Origin: Bdellovibrionales bacterium | GTDB taxonomy: Bacteria; Bdellovibrionota; Bdellovibrionia; Bdellovibrionales; UBA1609 | DNA length: 64,000 nt | Direction: 5' to 3' | NCBI GenBank assembly: GCA_016716765.1 | Contig: JADJVA010000006.1 | Coordinates: 62,001 to 126,000, forward strand | Shown here: positions 25,183 through 34,194 of the stretch, piece by piece | Numbering within the stretch: the first letter of the stretch is position 1 | Layout of the letters: every line of letters starts with the position of its first letter | Translations under genes and position numbers: made by a program | Notes under the pieces: model-generated | What the model was told of the DNA's origin: nothing | Databases searched by the model: none | Seen by the model: only the letters and a program-made list of their open reading frames with translations

Positions 25183-26804
25183 GCGCCAATAGAATATTTT
25201 TTAGAAAATGAATCCCAAGTAAATGAAGCTTTCGTAACTTTTTGAATAACAATTGGAATTTGGAAAGTGGGATCCGACGAAATTTCAATTATATAGAAAT
25301 CGGCGTCAGGAACAGGTAGCCAATTAAAAACAGGCGAATGACCTTTCTTATCTGATTTTGCTTTATTGAGCTCAGTCGCCTCTAGATCTGGAATTAGAAC
25401 GACATAGAGTTTCTTAGCAAAGTTAAGGGCCGTGTCCACAAGAGAAGAAAGAGAGGGGCTATTTTTAATTTTTTCATTGAATGAACTCTTAGCTCCCTTC
25501 TTAGGCTCGATTTTATTCTCCGAATCTTCCTCCACTTTTGTACCCTTGCCTTTTTTTGGATCATTTCTTAAGTCGAAGCTCGCGGGCTCTCGCTGGGAGG
25601 GGCTGATGAGCGTTGGCGCTGCCAAAGGATCAAGGGTTGAATAGAAAAGTTGATTGTAAGGAGGGGTAATCAGAAATCCTTCGTTGTCTTCACCCACAAT
25701 GCGCCAATAGAGCGGTCCCTTCTCTTTTGATTGAAATTGAACTTGAGTCGAAGTCACGACCTTTTCATCAATTAGGGCAGCGAAGTCAGGGGCCATTGAA
25801 GTCTGGAGATGATAGCGCACCGCTTGACTCGATGGGGACCACGAAAAGATCTCTCCCGTACCAAATCGGATTCGGTCGCGAGGGAGTGGTGAGAGATAAT
25901 TAATTTTTTTGCTTGGCCAGATACTGACAGGGAGGGAGGACGAGCTTTGATCCCCTCGAGTGAGACTGAGGAAATATGTACCGTTGCCGAGGGGCAGATT
26001 GATTTCCGATTGACCAACCTCCAAATTGATCGAGGATTCCTCTCCTTTTTGGCTCACGATTCGAATCGAGTCGGCCTTTCCCTTCCACTTGAGATGTAAA
26101 AATACCGGAGACTTGTGAGTGTAGACGCGATAGAGTTCCTTTTCAACTTCCCAGGCGAGTTCATCGGTGATCGATTGGCGGTCTCTCATTTTGCCATTAT
26201 CAATAAGGACCCTCTGTCCGGCATCGAGGGAGCCTGTGGTGTTCTCGCCTTGACTCTCTTGAGTGCCATTTGATTTCGGATTGATCTTGACATGTCCAGA
26301 TGCAACTTCGACCTCTATTTTTTCGTCTCCCACACTGCGAAGATTAATATCAGAACCTGCGCCGGCCTCGATGACGAGTTCTCCGGCCTGAAAGTCAATT
26401 TTTTTGTCTCTCGTTTTAGATCTCATTGTTCCGCGCGCGAATTTCAGCCGAAGGTGTTCGTCTTTTCCCGCCTCGATAGGCTCCAGGACAACAAGGGTAT
26501 TTTCGTGGAGCTGAAGTTGGATGTCCTCATTGAGTTCAATCTTGGCAAAGCTGTTTGAGAGAGTCAGAAGTGAGTCAAAAGAATAGAGTTGATCCTTTGG
26601 GACAGAGTCCTCCCAAATCAAAGAACCTTTGGTCTTTCGCCTTACATTTTGATTGATTTGCAGAATAGACCCGATTTTCTGTTGATTGATTGAGAGAGAA
26701 TTCAGATGCAAGGGATCAAGCGGTATGATTCCAAGATCTCCGAGCAACAAAGCAACCTCGAGGATTAAGAGAGTGGTCGCTCCTGATAAAAGATATCGAT
26801 CCAT
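24858..26804 (-). CDS. FecR-domain protein, N-terminal part (frameshifted)
   Basis: Starts with a hydrophobic helix (LLSGATTLLILEVALLLGDLG) that acts as a signal anchor. A FecR domain lies around residues 75-210 (LQLHENTLVVLEP, LKFARGTM, VASGHVKI, LDAGQRVLI). Several fibronectin-like sandwich units follow (residues 230-350 and 470-540), the last being FTWDSF. After an A6 run (T6 on the plus strand, 25197-25202) the frame leaves the family pattern and ends in Lys/Leu-rich codons that are not barrel-like. One extra A would join it to the other frame. The whole gene would span 24298-26804. FecR domains usually sense or bind ligands in the periplasm. Confidence 0.72.
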   Translation of the reverse strand: MDRYLLSGATTLLILEVALLLGDLGIIPLDPLHLNSLSINQQKIGSILQINQNVRRKTKGSLIWEDSVPKDQLYSFDSLLTLSNSFAKIELNEDIQLQLHENTLVVLEPIEAGKDEHLRLKFARGTMRSKTRDKKIDFQAGELVIEAGAGSDINLRSVGDEKIEVEVASGHVKINPKSNGTQESQGENTTGSLDAGQRVLIDNGKMRDRQSITDELAWEVEKELYRVYTHKSPVFLHLKWKGKADSIRIVSQKGEESSINLEVGQSEINLPLGNGTYFLSLTRGDQSSSSLPVSIWPSKKINYLSPLPRDRIRFGTGEIFSWSPSSQAVRYHLQTSMAPDFAALIDEKVVTSTQVQFQSKEKGPLYWRIVGEDNEGFLITPPYNQLFYSTLDPLAAPTLISPSQREPASFDLRNDPKKGKGTKVEEDSENKIEPKKGAKSSFNEKIKNSPSLSSLVDTALNFAKKLYVVLIPDLEATELNKAKSDKKGHSPVFNWLPVPDADFYIIEISSDPTFQIPIVIQKVTKASFTWDSFSKKYSIGAWLQDKTMEEWASLVMPLRLISPRNSKPEMCPLETVRLLCQRELKLQGKRLPSQSLLLQKKEIPHLPYKRTLPLPKQASQKMQTLLKSPARTKESSPFSLHSFPNMLI

Positions 26805-26941
26805 ATTCGGGTATCTATTCGGAATATTTCCATTTCTACCTTATTGGCTGGGTTATAAACGTGAAGATTTCTTTTGCGAAACTGGACCTTCGTCGCAAAA
26901 AGAAGACGGATGGGTTTAAGCGATAATTATTTGGGTACAAT

Positions 26942-27874
26942 GTGAAAGTGAGAAATGACAAATCTAGGGTCCACAAAATTTTAATTGTCGAGGATGATGC
27001 CACCGTACTTGATGTAACAAATGAGGCCTTGGTCCAAGCTGGCTTTTTGACCGAACGAGCTTCCTCAGGAGAGGCGGCAGTTGCAAAGATTGAAGAATTT
27101 AAACCTGATTTGATCCTATCTGACCACGACATGCCGCAGATGACTGGTCTTGATTTACTCAGGACACTTCGCGCCAATAAGAACTATGTGAGCGTAATTT
27201 TCATTTCAGGTCGCTCAGAACTCAAGACGATTTGTCAGGCTTTGGAGCTCGGAGCCGACGACTATCTTCGAAAGCCTTTCAGATTTGAAGAACTCATTGC
27301 TCGCATAAGGGGATGTCTGAGAACCAAAGAAGTTCATGAGCAACTTCAGAGGGCAAATGAAAAATTACTTGAGATGGTGGATCATGACTTCTTGACCGGT
27401 CTCTATAACATGCGCACGATGTATGAAAAAATTGACTTTGAGCTAAAAAGGGCTCGTCGGTATGATCGTAAAATTGGCGTCGTCATGATCGATATGGACT
27501 ATTTTAAGACCGTAAATGATCAAAATGATCATTTGTTTGGCAGCTATGTGTTGGCCGAGATGGGTAAGATACTGCAAGTAACGGTAAGGGAAAGTGACTA
27601 TGCCGCTCGCTACGGGGGAGATGAGTTTCTCATTGTCTTAACCGAAGTTGATCAGATGGGGGCTGGAATTTTCTGCGAGCGACTAAGAAAACAGATCGAA
27701 AATCACACATTTCGAAATGAAAATTCCAGTATAAAACTGACTATTTCTCTTGGCTACGTTGTTAGCCAAGGTGAAAATAGCGCTGATGCCAGAACAATGG
27801 TTCGTAAGGCCGATCATGCACTTTATGAGGCCAAGAGACTTGGTCGAAATCGAGCATTTCTAGGATCCTTGTAG
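26942..27874 (+). CDS. Response regulator with diguanylate cyclase (GGDEF) output
   Basis: 310 residues from a GTG start. Residues 12-130 are a receiver (ILIVEDDA, LILSDHDMPQ with phosphoacceptor Asp, FISGRS, LRKPFR). A short coiled coil leads to a GGDEF domain (residues ~150-310) with an intact YGGDEF active site. An RESD sequence five residues before it matches the RxxD inhibitory site, so it should make c-di-GMP and be inhibited by its product. Cytoplasmic. It is divergent from the FecR-type gene, with 137 bp between the starts. A PilZ protein, a typical c-di-GMP target, lies about 6 kb downstream. Confidence 0.9.
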   Translation: MKVRNDKSRVHKILIVEDDATVLDVTNEALVQAGFLTERASSGEAAVAKIEEFKPDLILSDHDMPQMTGLDLLRTLRANKNYVSVIFISGRSELKTICQALELGADDYLRKPFRFEELIARIRGCLRTKEVHEQLQRANEKLLEMVDHDFLTGLYNMRTMYEKIDFELKRARRYDRKIGVVMIDMDYFKTVNDQNDHLFGSYVLAEMGKILQVTVRESDYAARYGGDEFLIVLTEVDQMGAGIFCERLRKQIENHTFRNENSSIKLTISLGYVVSQGENSADARTMVRKADHALYEAKRLGRNRAFLGSL

Positions 27875-27919
27875 GGCTTGCCGCGCAAGTATGTAAATAA
27901 GGTTGGCGAGTTTTTTGTT

Positions 27920-29062
27920 CTATTGCGCCTCCTCCTCGGAAGAGGCGCCTTCCCACCACTTCTTCCAATCGACGATTGCCTTATCGATTTTTTCTTGAGG
28001 ATCCTGCGGATCGATCAAAGGTCCTTCTTTGTAGCGAATGCGAAGGACCGTTGTCATTCTCTGTAAGAGGCTGGCATCTTGAGTTTTTTCCAGGGCTTTT
28101 ACCAAAACACCGAAATTTTCTATTGAGGGTTTTTGTCGAATAGCTTGAACGATTTCTTCCTTAAGTTTGGGATCTTCGCCCGGATTGGTGAGCACAGAAT
28201 GATAAATGTGCTTGATCGCTGGAGACCATGCAGAACCTAGTTCACGAACGGCATTCACTCTGCTCTCGGGAGCTTGAGTATTGTCTTTTATGATAGCGAG
28301 ATTTCTCGCGTGTCTATCTCTCCATAGTTCAGTTGACATATCCATTAGAAAAGAGAAGGAAGGGGATGCAAGCAACCAATTCAGCTCTGGCCTTTTGATT
28401 GCCCATAAATTGTCACTTAGTCTGAAAAATTGATAAACCTTGTCATCAGTTTTTAGCGTAAACTGATTGCTTCCCTGTGTAGCGAGAAGACTCACCCGAC
28501 CTGAGATATCGTATTTATCAAGCGATTCCAAAAGTTGATTAAAAATAACCCACTCAGTAAAGAATGCTGAATCCTTGTTCTTCCAATCGGAGCCTTGCTT
28601 TTCGAATTCAGCGAACACGACCCCATCCTTTTCGATTTTCAGGCTTGATCCGATTTTTACACGTCCTTCTTTTGGGCCAGTGAACCAAGACCGATGAAGT
28701 GGCAAATAATAGATTCCGTCTCCGTCCATATCTCCGCACTTTTTTCCCTCAGCAACTTGTTTTTTGGATAAATAAAACTGGCGCTTAATTTTTTGATTCC
28801 CACGCTGGGCGACCGCGACCAAATCTGGCTGACCCAAATTTTTAGGACACTGTCCCTCAATTTTGGCATCAAACAAAGGAAAGAATTTGGTCAGTTGCTC
28901 CAATGTCACCAAATTCTTTCCAATAAAATATTTCTTTTCCCTTCGAAGAATTGAAAATGTGTCGAATCGAGAGCGAAAGAACCATTGATCCATCGCGTCT
29001 GCAAACACAGCTGAAGGCAAAAATAACAAATTAAAAATGAGGCAAATTTTTGACAATTTCAT
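27920..29062 (-). CDS. Hypothetical exported protein with HEAT-like C-terminus
   Basis: 380 residues from ATG 29062, preceded by GGGGAGG at 7 bases; an in-frame TTG six bases upstream is less likely. A signal peptide covers residues 1-22 (CLIFNLLFLPSAVFA). The first two thirds have no recognised fold but hold a DMDGDGIYYLPL segment, resembling a calcium-binding Asp/Gly loop. The last ~120 residues look like two to three HEAT-type helical repeats (VRELGSAWSPAIKHI, LLQRMTTVLRI). Acidic C-terminus (ASSEEEAQ). Converges with the GGDEF gene (45 bp between stops). Function unknown. Confidence 0.72.
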   Translation of the reverse strand: MKLSKICLIFNLLFLPSAVFADAMDQWFFRSRFDTFSILRREKKYFIGKNLVTLEQLTKFFPLFDAKIEGQCPKNLGQPDLVAVAQRGNQKIKRQFYLSKKQVAEGKKCGDMDGDGIYYLPLHRSWFTGPKEGRVKIGSSLKIEKDGVVFAEFEKQGSDWKNKDSAFFTEWVIFNQLLESLDKYDISGRVSLLATQGSNQFTLKTDDKVYQFFRLSDNLWAIKRPELNWLLASPSFSFLMDMSTELWRDRHARNLAIIKDNTQAPESRVNAVRELGSAWSPAIKHIYHSVLTNPGEDPKLKEEIVQAIRQKPSIENFGVLVKALEKTQDASLLQRMTTVLRIRYKEGPLIDPQDPQEKIDKAIVDWKKWWEGASSEEEAQ

Positions 29063-29126
29063 AACCAATCCTCCCCGTTGCCCATCTGACCCTACTATTA
29101 TTTCATGAATTCAATTTTCATTGCAA

Positions 29127-29801
29127 TCACTTCACCTCAATCATTGAATGCTTTAGGCGAGAAAAAATCTCGACGAGTTGAGATGAAATTCGATTGCGCT
29201 CTGAAGGGTCTTTAAGACTACGACCAAAGCTTTTTTCATTGATATGATCCAATCTTAGCTGACTGGAGAGGCATCCAAAAAATAGGCTGGCTAGAATGTA
29301 AGGGTCAAAGGAGGAGCTCACAAAACCCTTTGCTTGGGAATCCTTAAAATAATGAACGATCGTTTCGATGAGATTGAGGAAGTTTTCCTTAAATACTTTT
29401 TCGGCCGGAGAGTGAAGTCGATCATACTCGCGAATAATGATCAGGCCAATGTCACGATCCTCTAGAAATAGCTTGAAAAGGCTCTCTGCGAATAGTTTGA
29501 GTCTCAGCCGATAGTCCTGGAAATTGGCGGGAGATGCGAGGAGGTCGCGTGTGAATTGCAGGCGCGTGGAACCAATTTCCTGCAAACAGGCTCGATAGAG
29601 TCCATTCTTTCCTCTGAAATAATAGCTAATCATGCTGGAATTCATTTTTGCTTCTCGAGCTATATCACGGATAGAAGTTCCGTTGAGGCCGCGGCGTGCA
29701 AAAAGCCGCTTTGCGGCCGTGATCAGAGTTTTTTTGGAGTCTGGGTCAAGACCGTCCTTTGGTCGAGATCTGACACGTTTCCCTGCTTGTTTTTGGGCCA
29801 A
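29127..29801 (-). CDS. TetR-family transcriptional regulator
   Basis: 224 residues. Residues 25-75 are a TetR helix-turn-helix (LITAAKRLFARRGLNGTSIR, MISYYFRGKNGLY). The rest is the helical ligand-binding region. It is divergently placed from a FadE-type acyl-CoA dehydrogenase gene, with a perfect 22-bp palindrome between them. That layout is typical of a TetR repressor of fatty-acid use that releases DNA upon binding an acyl-CoA. The ligand is inferred, not seen. Confidence 0.88.
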   Translation of the reverse strand: MAQKQAGKRVRSRPKDGLDPDSKKTLITAAKRLFARRGLNGTSIRDIAREAKMNSSMISYYFRGKNGLYRACLQEIGSTRLQFTRDLLASPANFQDYRLRLKLFAESLFKLFLEDRDIGLIIIREYDRLHSPAEKVFKENFLNLIETIVHYFKDSQAKGFVSSSFDPYILASLFFGCLSSQLRLDHINEKSFGRSLKDPSERNRISSQLVEIFSRLKHSMIEVK

Positions 29802-29885
29802 AAAATCCCCTTTTTCGAGTCAATACTGGACTTTGATTGGTGTTACAAAACGACTGATAACCGAGTATCAATCAAAAGACTGAAA

Positions 29886-29907
29886 AATTCAATCAATTGA
29901 TTGAATT
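29886..29907. promoter_or_regulatory. Perfect 22-bp palindrome, likely TetR operator
   Basis: aattcaatcaa followed by its exact reverse complement, 85 bp upstream of the TetR start and 106 bp upstream of the fadE start. Size, symmetry and position suit a TetR-dimer site controlling both genes. The pairing is seen directly; the function is inferred. Confidence 0.6.
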
Positions 29908-30012
29908 CAAAAAGGTATTGAACTAAAACCTAGTTGAACGAGCAGAGAGAAATTCTCTTTCTTTTGGGATTTAGTTTTGTGAGTGCTAGACTTAAGTGAG
30001 CAGGAGGCAATT

Positions 30013-32607
30013 GTGATACCATTCGATTTCTTTTACGGTATTTTTGGTTATCAAGATCCAATATGGGTCGCATGGGCTGGGACAGTTTTGGTGTTTGTCA
30101 CGATTGGATATCTCGGTGCTCCTATATGGGTATGGTCTGTCGCAGGCTTGATAAGCCTTGTGGGCTGGGGCTCCCCTGGGATTTTGATCTATGTGGTCGC
30201 GGCGATCATGCTGGTAGCAAATCTGAGACCTCTTCGTCGAATTTTGATTTCTTCGGTCGTCATGAAAGTAATGAAAGCTCTTGGTGTTATTCCCAAGATC
30301 AGTGCAACCGAAAGAACGGCGCTCGAAGCAGGTGTTGTTTGGATGGAAAAGGAGTTGTTTTCGGGGCGTCCGGATTTCAAACTTCTCATGAGTCAAGCTT
30401 TTCCAAAGCTCAATAAGGAAGAAGAGGATTTTCTCAATGGGCCGGTTGAGGAACTTTGCAGGATGGTTGATGATTGGAAAATCTATAAAGAGCGAGACAT
30501 TCCTCCCGAGGTGATAGATTATATAAAGAAGAATAAATTCCTGGGAATGATTATTCCTAAGGAATATGGTGGATTGGGGTTCTCTCATTACGCTCACAGT
30601 CAGGTGATCCATAAAGTCTCTTCGCGGTCTGCGGCCGTTGCTATTTTTGTGATGGTACCGAATTCTTTGGGACCGGCAGAATTGCTAAATCATTACGGTA
30701 CAAAAAAGCAGAAGGACTATTATTTGCCTCGTCTTGCAGTTGGAGATGAACTGCCTTGCTTTGGGCTCACTGAACCAACAGCGGGAAGTGATGCGGGATC
30801 AATTCTTTCTTACGGAATATTGTTTAAAGGCGATGATGGAAAAATTTATGTTCGCATGACCTGGAAAAAACGCTGGATTACGTTGGCTTCAATTGCAACA
30901 GTACTCGGAATTGCATTCCGTTTGCGCGATCCTGAGAATTTGCTGGGACGAGGCGAGGATTTAGGAATCACCTGTGCCTTAGTTCCTGCAAAGACAAAAG
31001 GGGTTGTCCTTGGCCGACGCCACGATCCTTTGACTATTCCGTTTAGCAATTGTCCGATGGAGGGTCACGAGGTTGTCGTAAATGCTGAGGATTGTATCAT
31101 CGGTGGCATTGAGGGAGCGGGCAAAGGGTGGAAGATGTTGATGGAGTCGTTGGCTGCGGGGAGAGGAGTGTCCCTTCCTGCCCAAGGAACGATGGGCGCA
31201 AAAGTCTCAGCCAGGGTGGCTTCTGCTCATGCCGTCGTTCGTAAGCAATTTGGTGTTTCTATAGGAAAGTTCGAAGGCATAGAAGAACCTTTGGCTCGTA
31301 TCGCTGGGGCGACCTATTATCTTGAAGCACTTCGCAAGTACGTGCTAAGTGCCTTGGATCAAGAAGTGAAACCACCTGTTGTAACAGCCATGGCGAAGTA
31401 CATGGCGACCGAGGGAATGCGCAAAGCCTTGTCTGACGGAATGGATATCATCGGGGGACAGGGGATCAGCATGGGCGCTCGTAACCTTCTTGCTATCCCT
31501 TATATTGGTGCACCTATAGGTATTACTGTTGAAGGTGCCAATATTCTGACTCGAACACTCATTATTTTTGGACAGGGAGCAATGCGTGCTCATCCCTTTG
31601 CTTTTCGTGAAGTCGATGCGATTGAAAGAGGTGATTTGAAAGAATTTGATGTCGCATTTTGGGGCCATATCGGACATGTGGTTCGAAATTTATTTCGTTC
31701 CGTTGTTTTGAGTCTCACGCGAGGGCGATTTGCCTTTACGGGCCGGCCTTCTGCTGTTCGTCGGTATGCCCAAAAACTGAAGTGGGCCTCTGCCTCTTTT
31801 GCCATTATGGCTGACGTTGCGATGGGAACTCTTGGTGGTCAGCTGAAAATAAAGGAGAAATTGACGGGCCGATATGCTGATATTTTGAGTTGGATGTTTA
31901 TAGGAACGGCTGTGCTTCGGAGATGGGAGGCTGAGGGCTGCCGCAAGGAAGATTTGCCTTTCGTGCACTATTCGATGCGGCATTGTTTGGCTGAGATACA
32001 GAATGCTTTTGATGGAATTTTTGGGAATATGCAAGTTCCTGGCTTAAGTTGGTTTTTTACACGTCCAATGAGATGGTGGTCTCGGCTGAATTTTTTCACT
32101 CAGGGACCGGATGATCGTTTGAGCCATAAAGTCGCTTCTCTCATTCAAATTGAGGGGGAGCAAAGGAATCGTTTGACCGATGGGATGTACATTCCTAAAG
32201 AAACAAGCGAAGCCCTTGGATTGCTAGAGGCTGCCTTTTCAGCTGCTCATCGGTCAGCTGCTGTGGAAGCAAAGCTTCGTAAAGCAGCAAAAGATGGCTA
32301 CCTACCTCGAAAGAGACGGCCTTCCGCTTTGTTGGATGAGGCCCGACAAAAGGGCCTCATTGATCAGGCAGAATATGATATTGTTTTTGAGGCAGAAAGA
32401 CTTCGTTTAAATTATGTGCAAGTAGATGATTTTTCCAAGGAGGAGCTTGTTGCAGCGAAGGGTCTTCCTGCGACGGAGCACAAATTTCATCTTCCTGAGG
32501 ATCCTCCGTCTGGAAAGTTATCAGATGGCACAAACGGAAAATCAGCTGCCGGTGGCGTGAACTCAAATTCAGGCAAGGAAAATTCCGGGCATTCTGGACG
32601 GGTTTAG
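30013..32607 (+). CDS. fadE: Membrane-anchored acyl-CoA dehydrogenase (FadE type)
   Basis: 864 residues from GTG 30013, chosen because AGGAGG lies 5 bases upstream; the in-frame GTG at 29983 has no such site. Residues 15-75 form two or three hydrophobic helices typical of FadE. The acyl-CoA dehydrogenase fold follows: EYGGLGFSH, LTEPTAGSDAGS (FAD/substrate segment), IGGIEGAGKGWKMLMESL and GGQGISMGARN. A FadE-specific C-terminal extension ends in a Ser/Gly/Asn-rich tail. It catalyses the first, FAD-dependent oxidation of fatty acyl-CoA in beta-oxidation at the inner membrane. Likely controlled by the divergent TetR regulator. Confidence 0.92.
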   Translation: MIPFDFFYGIFGYQDPIWVAWAGTVLVFVTIGYLGAPIWVWSVAGLISLVGWGSPGILIYVVAAIMLVANLRPLRRILISSVVMKVMKALGVIPKISATERTALEAGVVWMEKELFSGRPDFKLLMSQAFPKLNKEEEDFLNGPVEELCRMVDDWKIYKERDIPPEVIDYIKKNKFLGMIIPKEYGGLGFSHYAHSQVIHKVSSRSAAVAIFVMVPNSLGPAELLNHYGTKKQKDYYLPRLAVGDELPCFGLTEPTAGSDAGSILSYGILFKGDDGKIYVRMTWKKRWITLASIATVLGIAFRLRDPENLLGRGEDLGITCALVPAKTKGVVLGRRHDPLTIPFSNCPMEGHEVVVNAEDCIIGGIEGAGKGWKMLMESLAAGRGVSLPAQGTMGAKVSARVASAHAVVRKQFGVSIGKFEGIEEPLARIAGATYYLEALRKYVLSALDQEVKPPVVTAMAKYMATEGMRKALSDGMDIIGGQGISMGARNLLAIPYIGAPIGITVEGANILTRTLIIFGQGAMRAHPFAFREVDAIERGDLKEFDVAFWGHIGHVVRNLFRSVVLSLTRGRFAFTGRPSAVRRYAQKLKWASASFAIMADVAMGTLGGQLKIKEKLTGRYADILSWMFIGTAVLRRWEAEGCRKEDLPFVHYSMRHCLAEIQNAFDGIFGNMQVPGLSWFFTRPMRWWSRLNFFTQGPDDRLSHKVASLIQIEGEQRNRLTDGMYIPKETSEALGLLEAAFSAAHRSAAVEAKLRKAAKDGYLPRKRRPSALLDEARQKGLIDQAEYDIVFEAERLRLNYVQVDDFSKEELVAAKGLPATEHKFHLPEDPPSGKLSDGTNGKSAAGGVNSNSGKENSGHSGRV

Positions 32608-32653
32608 TTTCTTGCATCAATGAACAACTCATTGATGACCAAACCCAAAAGAA

Positions 32654-32683
32654 AGTCAAAGCCACAGAGAATTGGCTTTGACT
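32654..32683 (+). terminator. Strong hairpin after fadE
   Basis: agtcaaagcca and tggctttgact form a perfect 11-bp stem around an 8-base loop, 46 bp past the fadE stop. There is no T run, so it may be a pause, processing or Rho-assisted end site. Confidence 0.5.
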
Positions 32684-32748
32684 ACTAATAAGTGGTCCGT
32701 CTCTTGCAGGAGGAGATAAAACTCTTAGCTGTTCTTTTGGAGGAATCA

Positions 32749-33240
32749 ATGAAAAAAATACTTTTAATGTTAGCGGTCTTGTCAGCTTCTCCTGTTTGGG
32801 GTTTGACCTCTGGACAAATATTGGAGTGTTCTAATCTCAAGACGAAGGAGAATAAAGAAGGTCCTGTGATTCGAATCAGCACCATCCCTGTGAGATTCGA
32901 TTATGTTTATTTTTGGGTGAGTATTGAAGGAGTGGGAGGCTCGGGTGCCGTGGGATATCGTGTGGGTAATAGGGAAATGTCTTACGTGGAAGCAGATGGG
33001 GTCCTGAAGCTTGAGTGGAAGGGGGAAATTGCGGATGGACCAGTGAGTGATTTTCTTTTGCTAGAGGCAAGAAAGACTCAAGGGGAAGGCGTTTTTAACA
33101 TTACTTCGTTGTCCTTACATCCAGCACTCATTCCGCAGGTTATGTCGAGGACGACTTTGGGGCAGTATTTTGGAGCGTTTGAGAATGGGACCTGCCGTTT
33201 CATTTCAAACCAATCACCTTCAACAATAATTATTCATTGA
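32749..33240 (+). CDS. Hypothetical exported protein
   Basis: 163 residues from ATG 32749, preceded by GGAGG at about 6 bases; the longer frame to 32692 lacks a signal peptide at its end. The signal peptide is residues 1-17 (ILLMLAVLSASPVWG). The mature protein is beta-rich with Cys in LECSNLK and TCRFISN, which could pair. No domain was recognised. It stands alone between fadE and the PilZ gene on the same strand. Confidence 0.68.
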   Translation: MKKILLMLAVLSASPVWGLTSGQILECSNLKTKENKEGPVIRISTIPVRFDYVYFWVSIEGVGGSGAVGYRVGNREMSYVEADGVLKLEWKGEIADGPVSDFLLLEARKTQGEGVFNITSLSLHPALIPQVMSRTTLGQYFGAFENGTCRFISNQSPSTIIIH

Positions 33241-33477
33241 GCGTGGTGAATGACTGTTTCCATATTGAATATCAGATTGAGCTGAAAACAAGTTTCATGG
33301 TAATCGACGGCAAATGACCGATCGTCGTATGATCACTTATTTTAGGCCAGTGTAAAACAGTTTTTCAAAAAAAGCGAAATAGACAGAGTAAGCGCGCTCT
33401 GCTCCTGCCCTGTGAGTTAGGGGTGAGAACGTCCTTTGCATTGCCCTCTTGTAGGTGGTTATTGGGTGGGAGGGGTT

Positions 33478-34146
33478 ATGTATCAGATTGGATTGGTTGG
33501 GAAACCGAGTTCATTGCGTCACAAAGTGAATCAAATTCTTAACACTAATTTTGACTTTCACGTCCTCGTATTTTCCAATTCAAGTCAATTGGTCATGGGA
33601 TTTAATCACTTTAGTTTTAGCGCTTTGATTGTGGTTCTTGATGGTCTGCAAGTAAATCAACTCAAGCAACTAAAGCTGATTGATAGAAACTTGCGACGTA
33701 TTCCAATCATTTTTGTTGCGCCTGAGATGTCTCCACAAGTTCGAGCTAGCCTGAAAACTATTCGTTATAACACCCTATCGATTTTGGACGGACGAAGCGA
33801 AGTGAGAGGACTTTGTTCTGTCGTTGCCAAGATGAGTGATGGACAGCCCATTTTTAATCGGGCCTATGCTCGGTATGAGACCAATCAAATGGGCGAGATT
33901 GCCATGGGGCGCGAAACAAAGGGACGAGTTCGAATTGTCAACCTCTCTTCTGGCGGTGCTCAGTTGGAACTCAAAGATGGCAATTTTGGCGAGGGCGATG
34001 AGATTACTTTAAACGTGAGAAGCTTGAGAAAAACCTCCTACGGAATTCGTGGAAAAATTAAGTGGCGTGACGAGAAAACGAAGCGCGCGGGAATCGAATT
34101 TAGTCTTCCCACTGAAAATCAGATGCCAAGTTTGACTCTGGTGTAG
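33478..34146 (+). CDS. PilZ-domain protein with degenerate receiver
   Basis: 222 residues from ATG 33478, preceded by GGGAGGGG. Residues 1-115 look like a receiver-like alpha/beta fold (MYQIGLVGKP, FSALIVVLDG, IPIIFVAPEM) without the phosphoacceptor Asp pocket. Residues 130-215 are a PilZ domain with RAYAR (RxxxR) and NLSSGG (N/DxSxxG), the two c-di-GMP contact motifs. It should bind c-di-GMP and act on a partner protein, possibly in motility or envelope functions. The GGDEF protein in this window is a possible source of the signal (inference). Confidence 0.85.
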   Translation: MYQIGLVGKPSSLRHKVNQILNTNFDFHVLVFSNSSQLVMGFNHFSFSALIVVLDGLQVNQLKQLKLIDRNLRRIPIIFVAPEMSPQVRASLKTIRYNTLSILDGRSEVRGLCSVVAKMSDGQPIFNRAYARYETNQMGEIAMGRETKGRVRIVNLSSGGAQLELKDGNFGEGDEITLNVRSLRKTSYGIRGKIKWRDEKTKRAGIEFSLPTENQMPSLTLV

Positions 34147-34194
34147 AATTAATTAAAACACAATCTGCCATAGACTTAAAATTAGGTGGCTTAG

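Noticed and set aside
29992..30612. 206-codon minus-strand frame inside fadE
   Set aside because: Antisense to a conserved gene, without a start signal.
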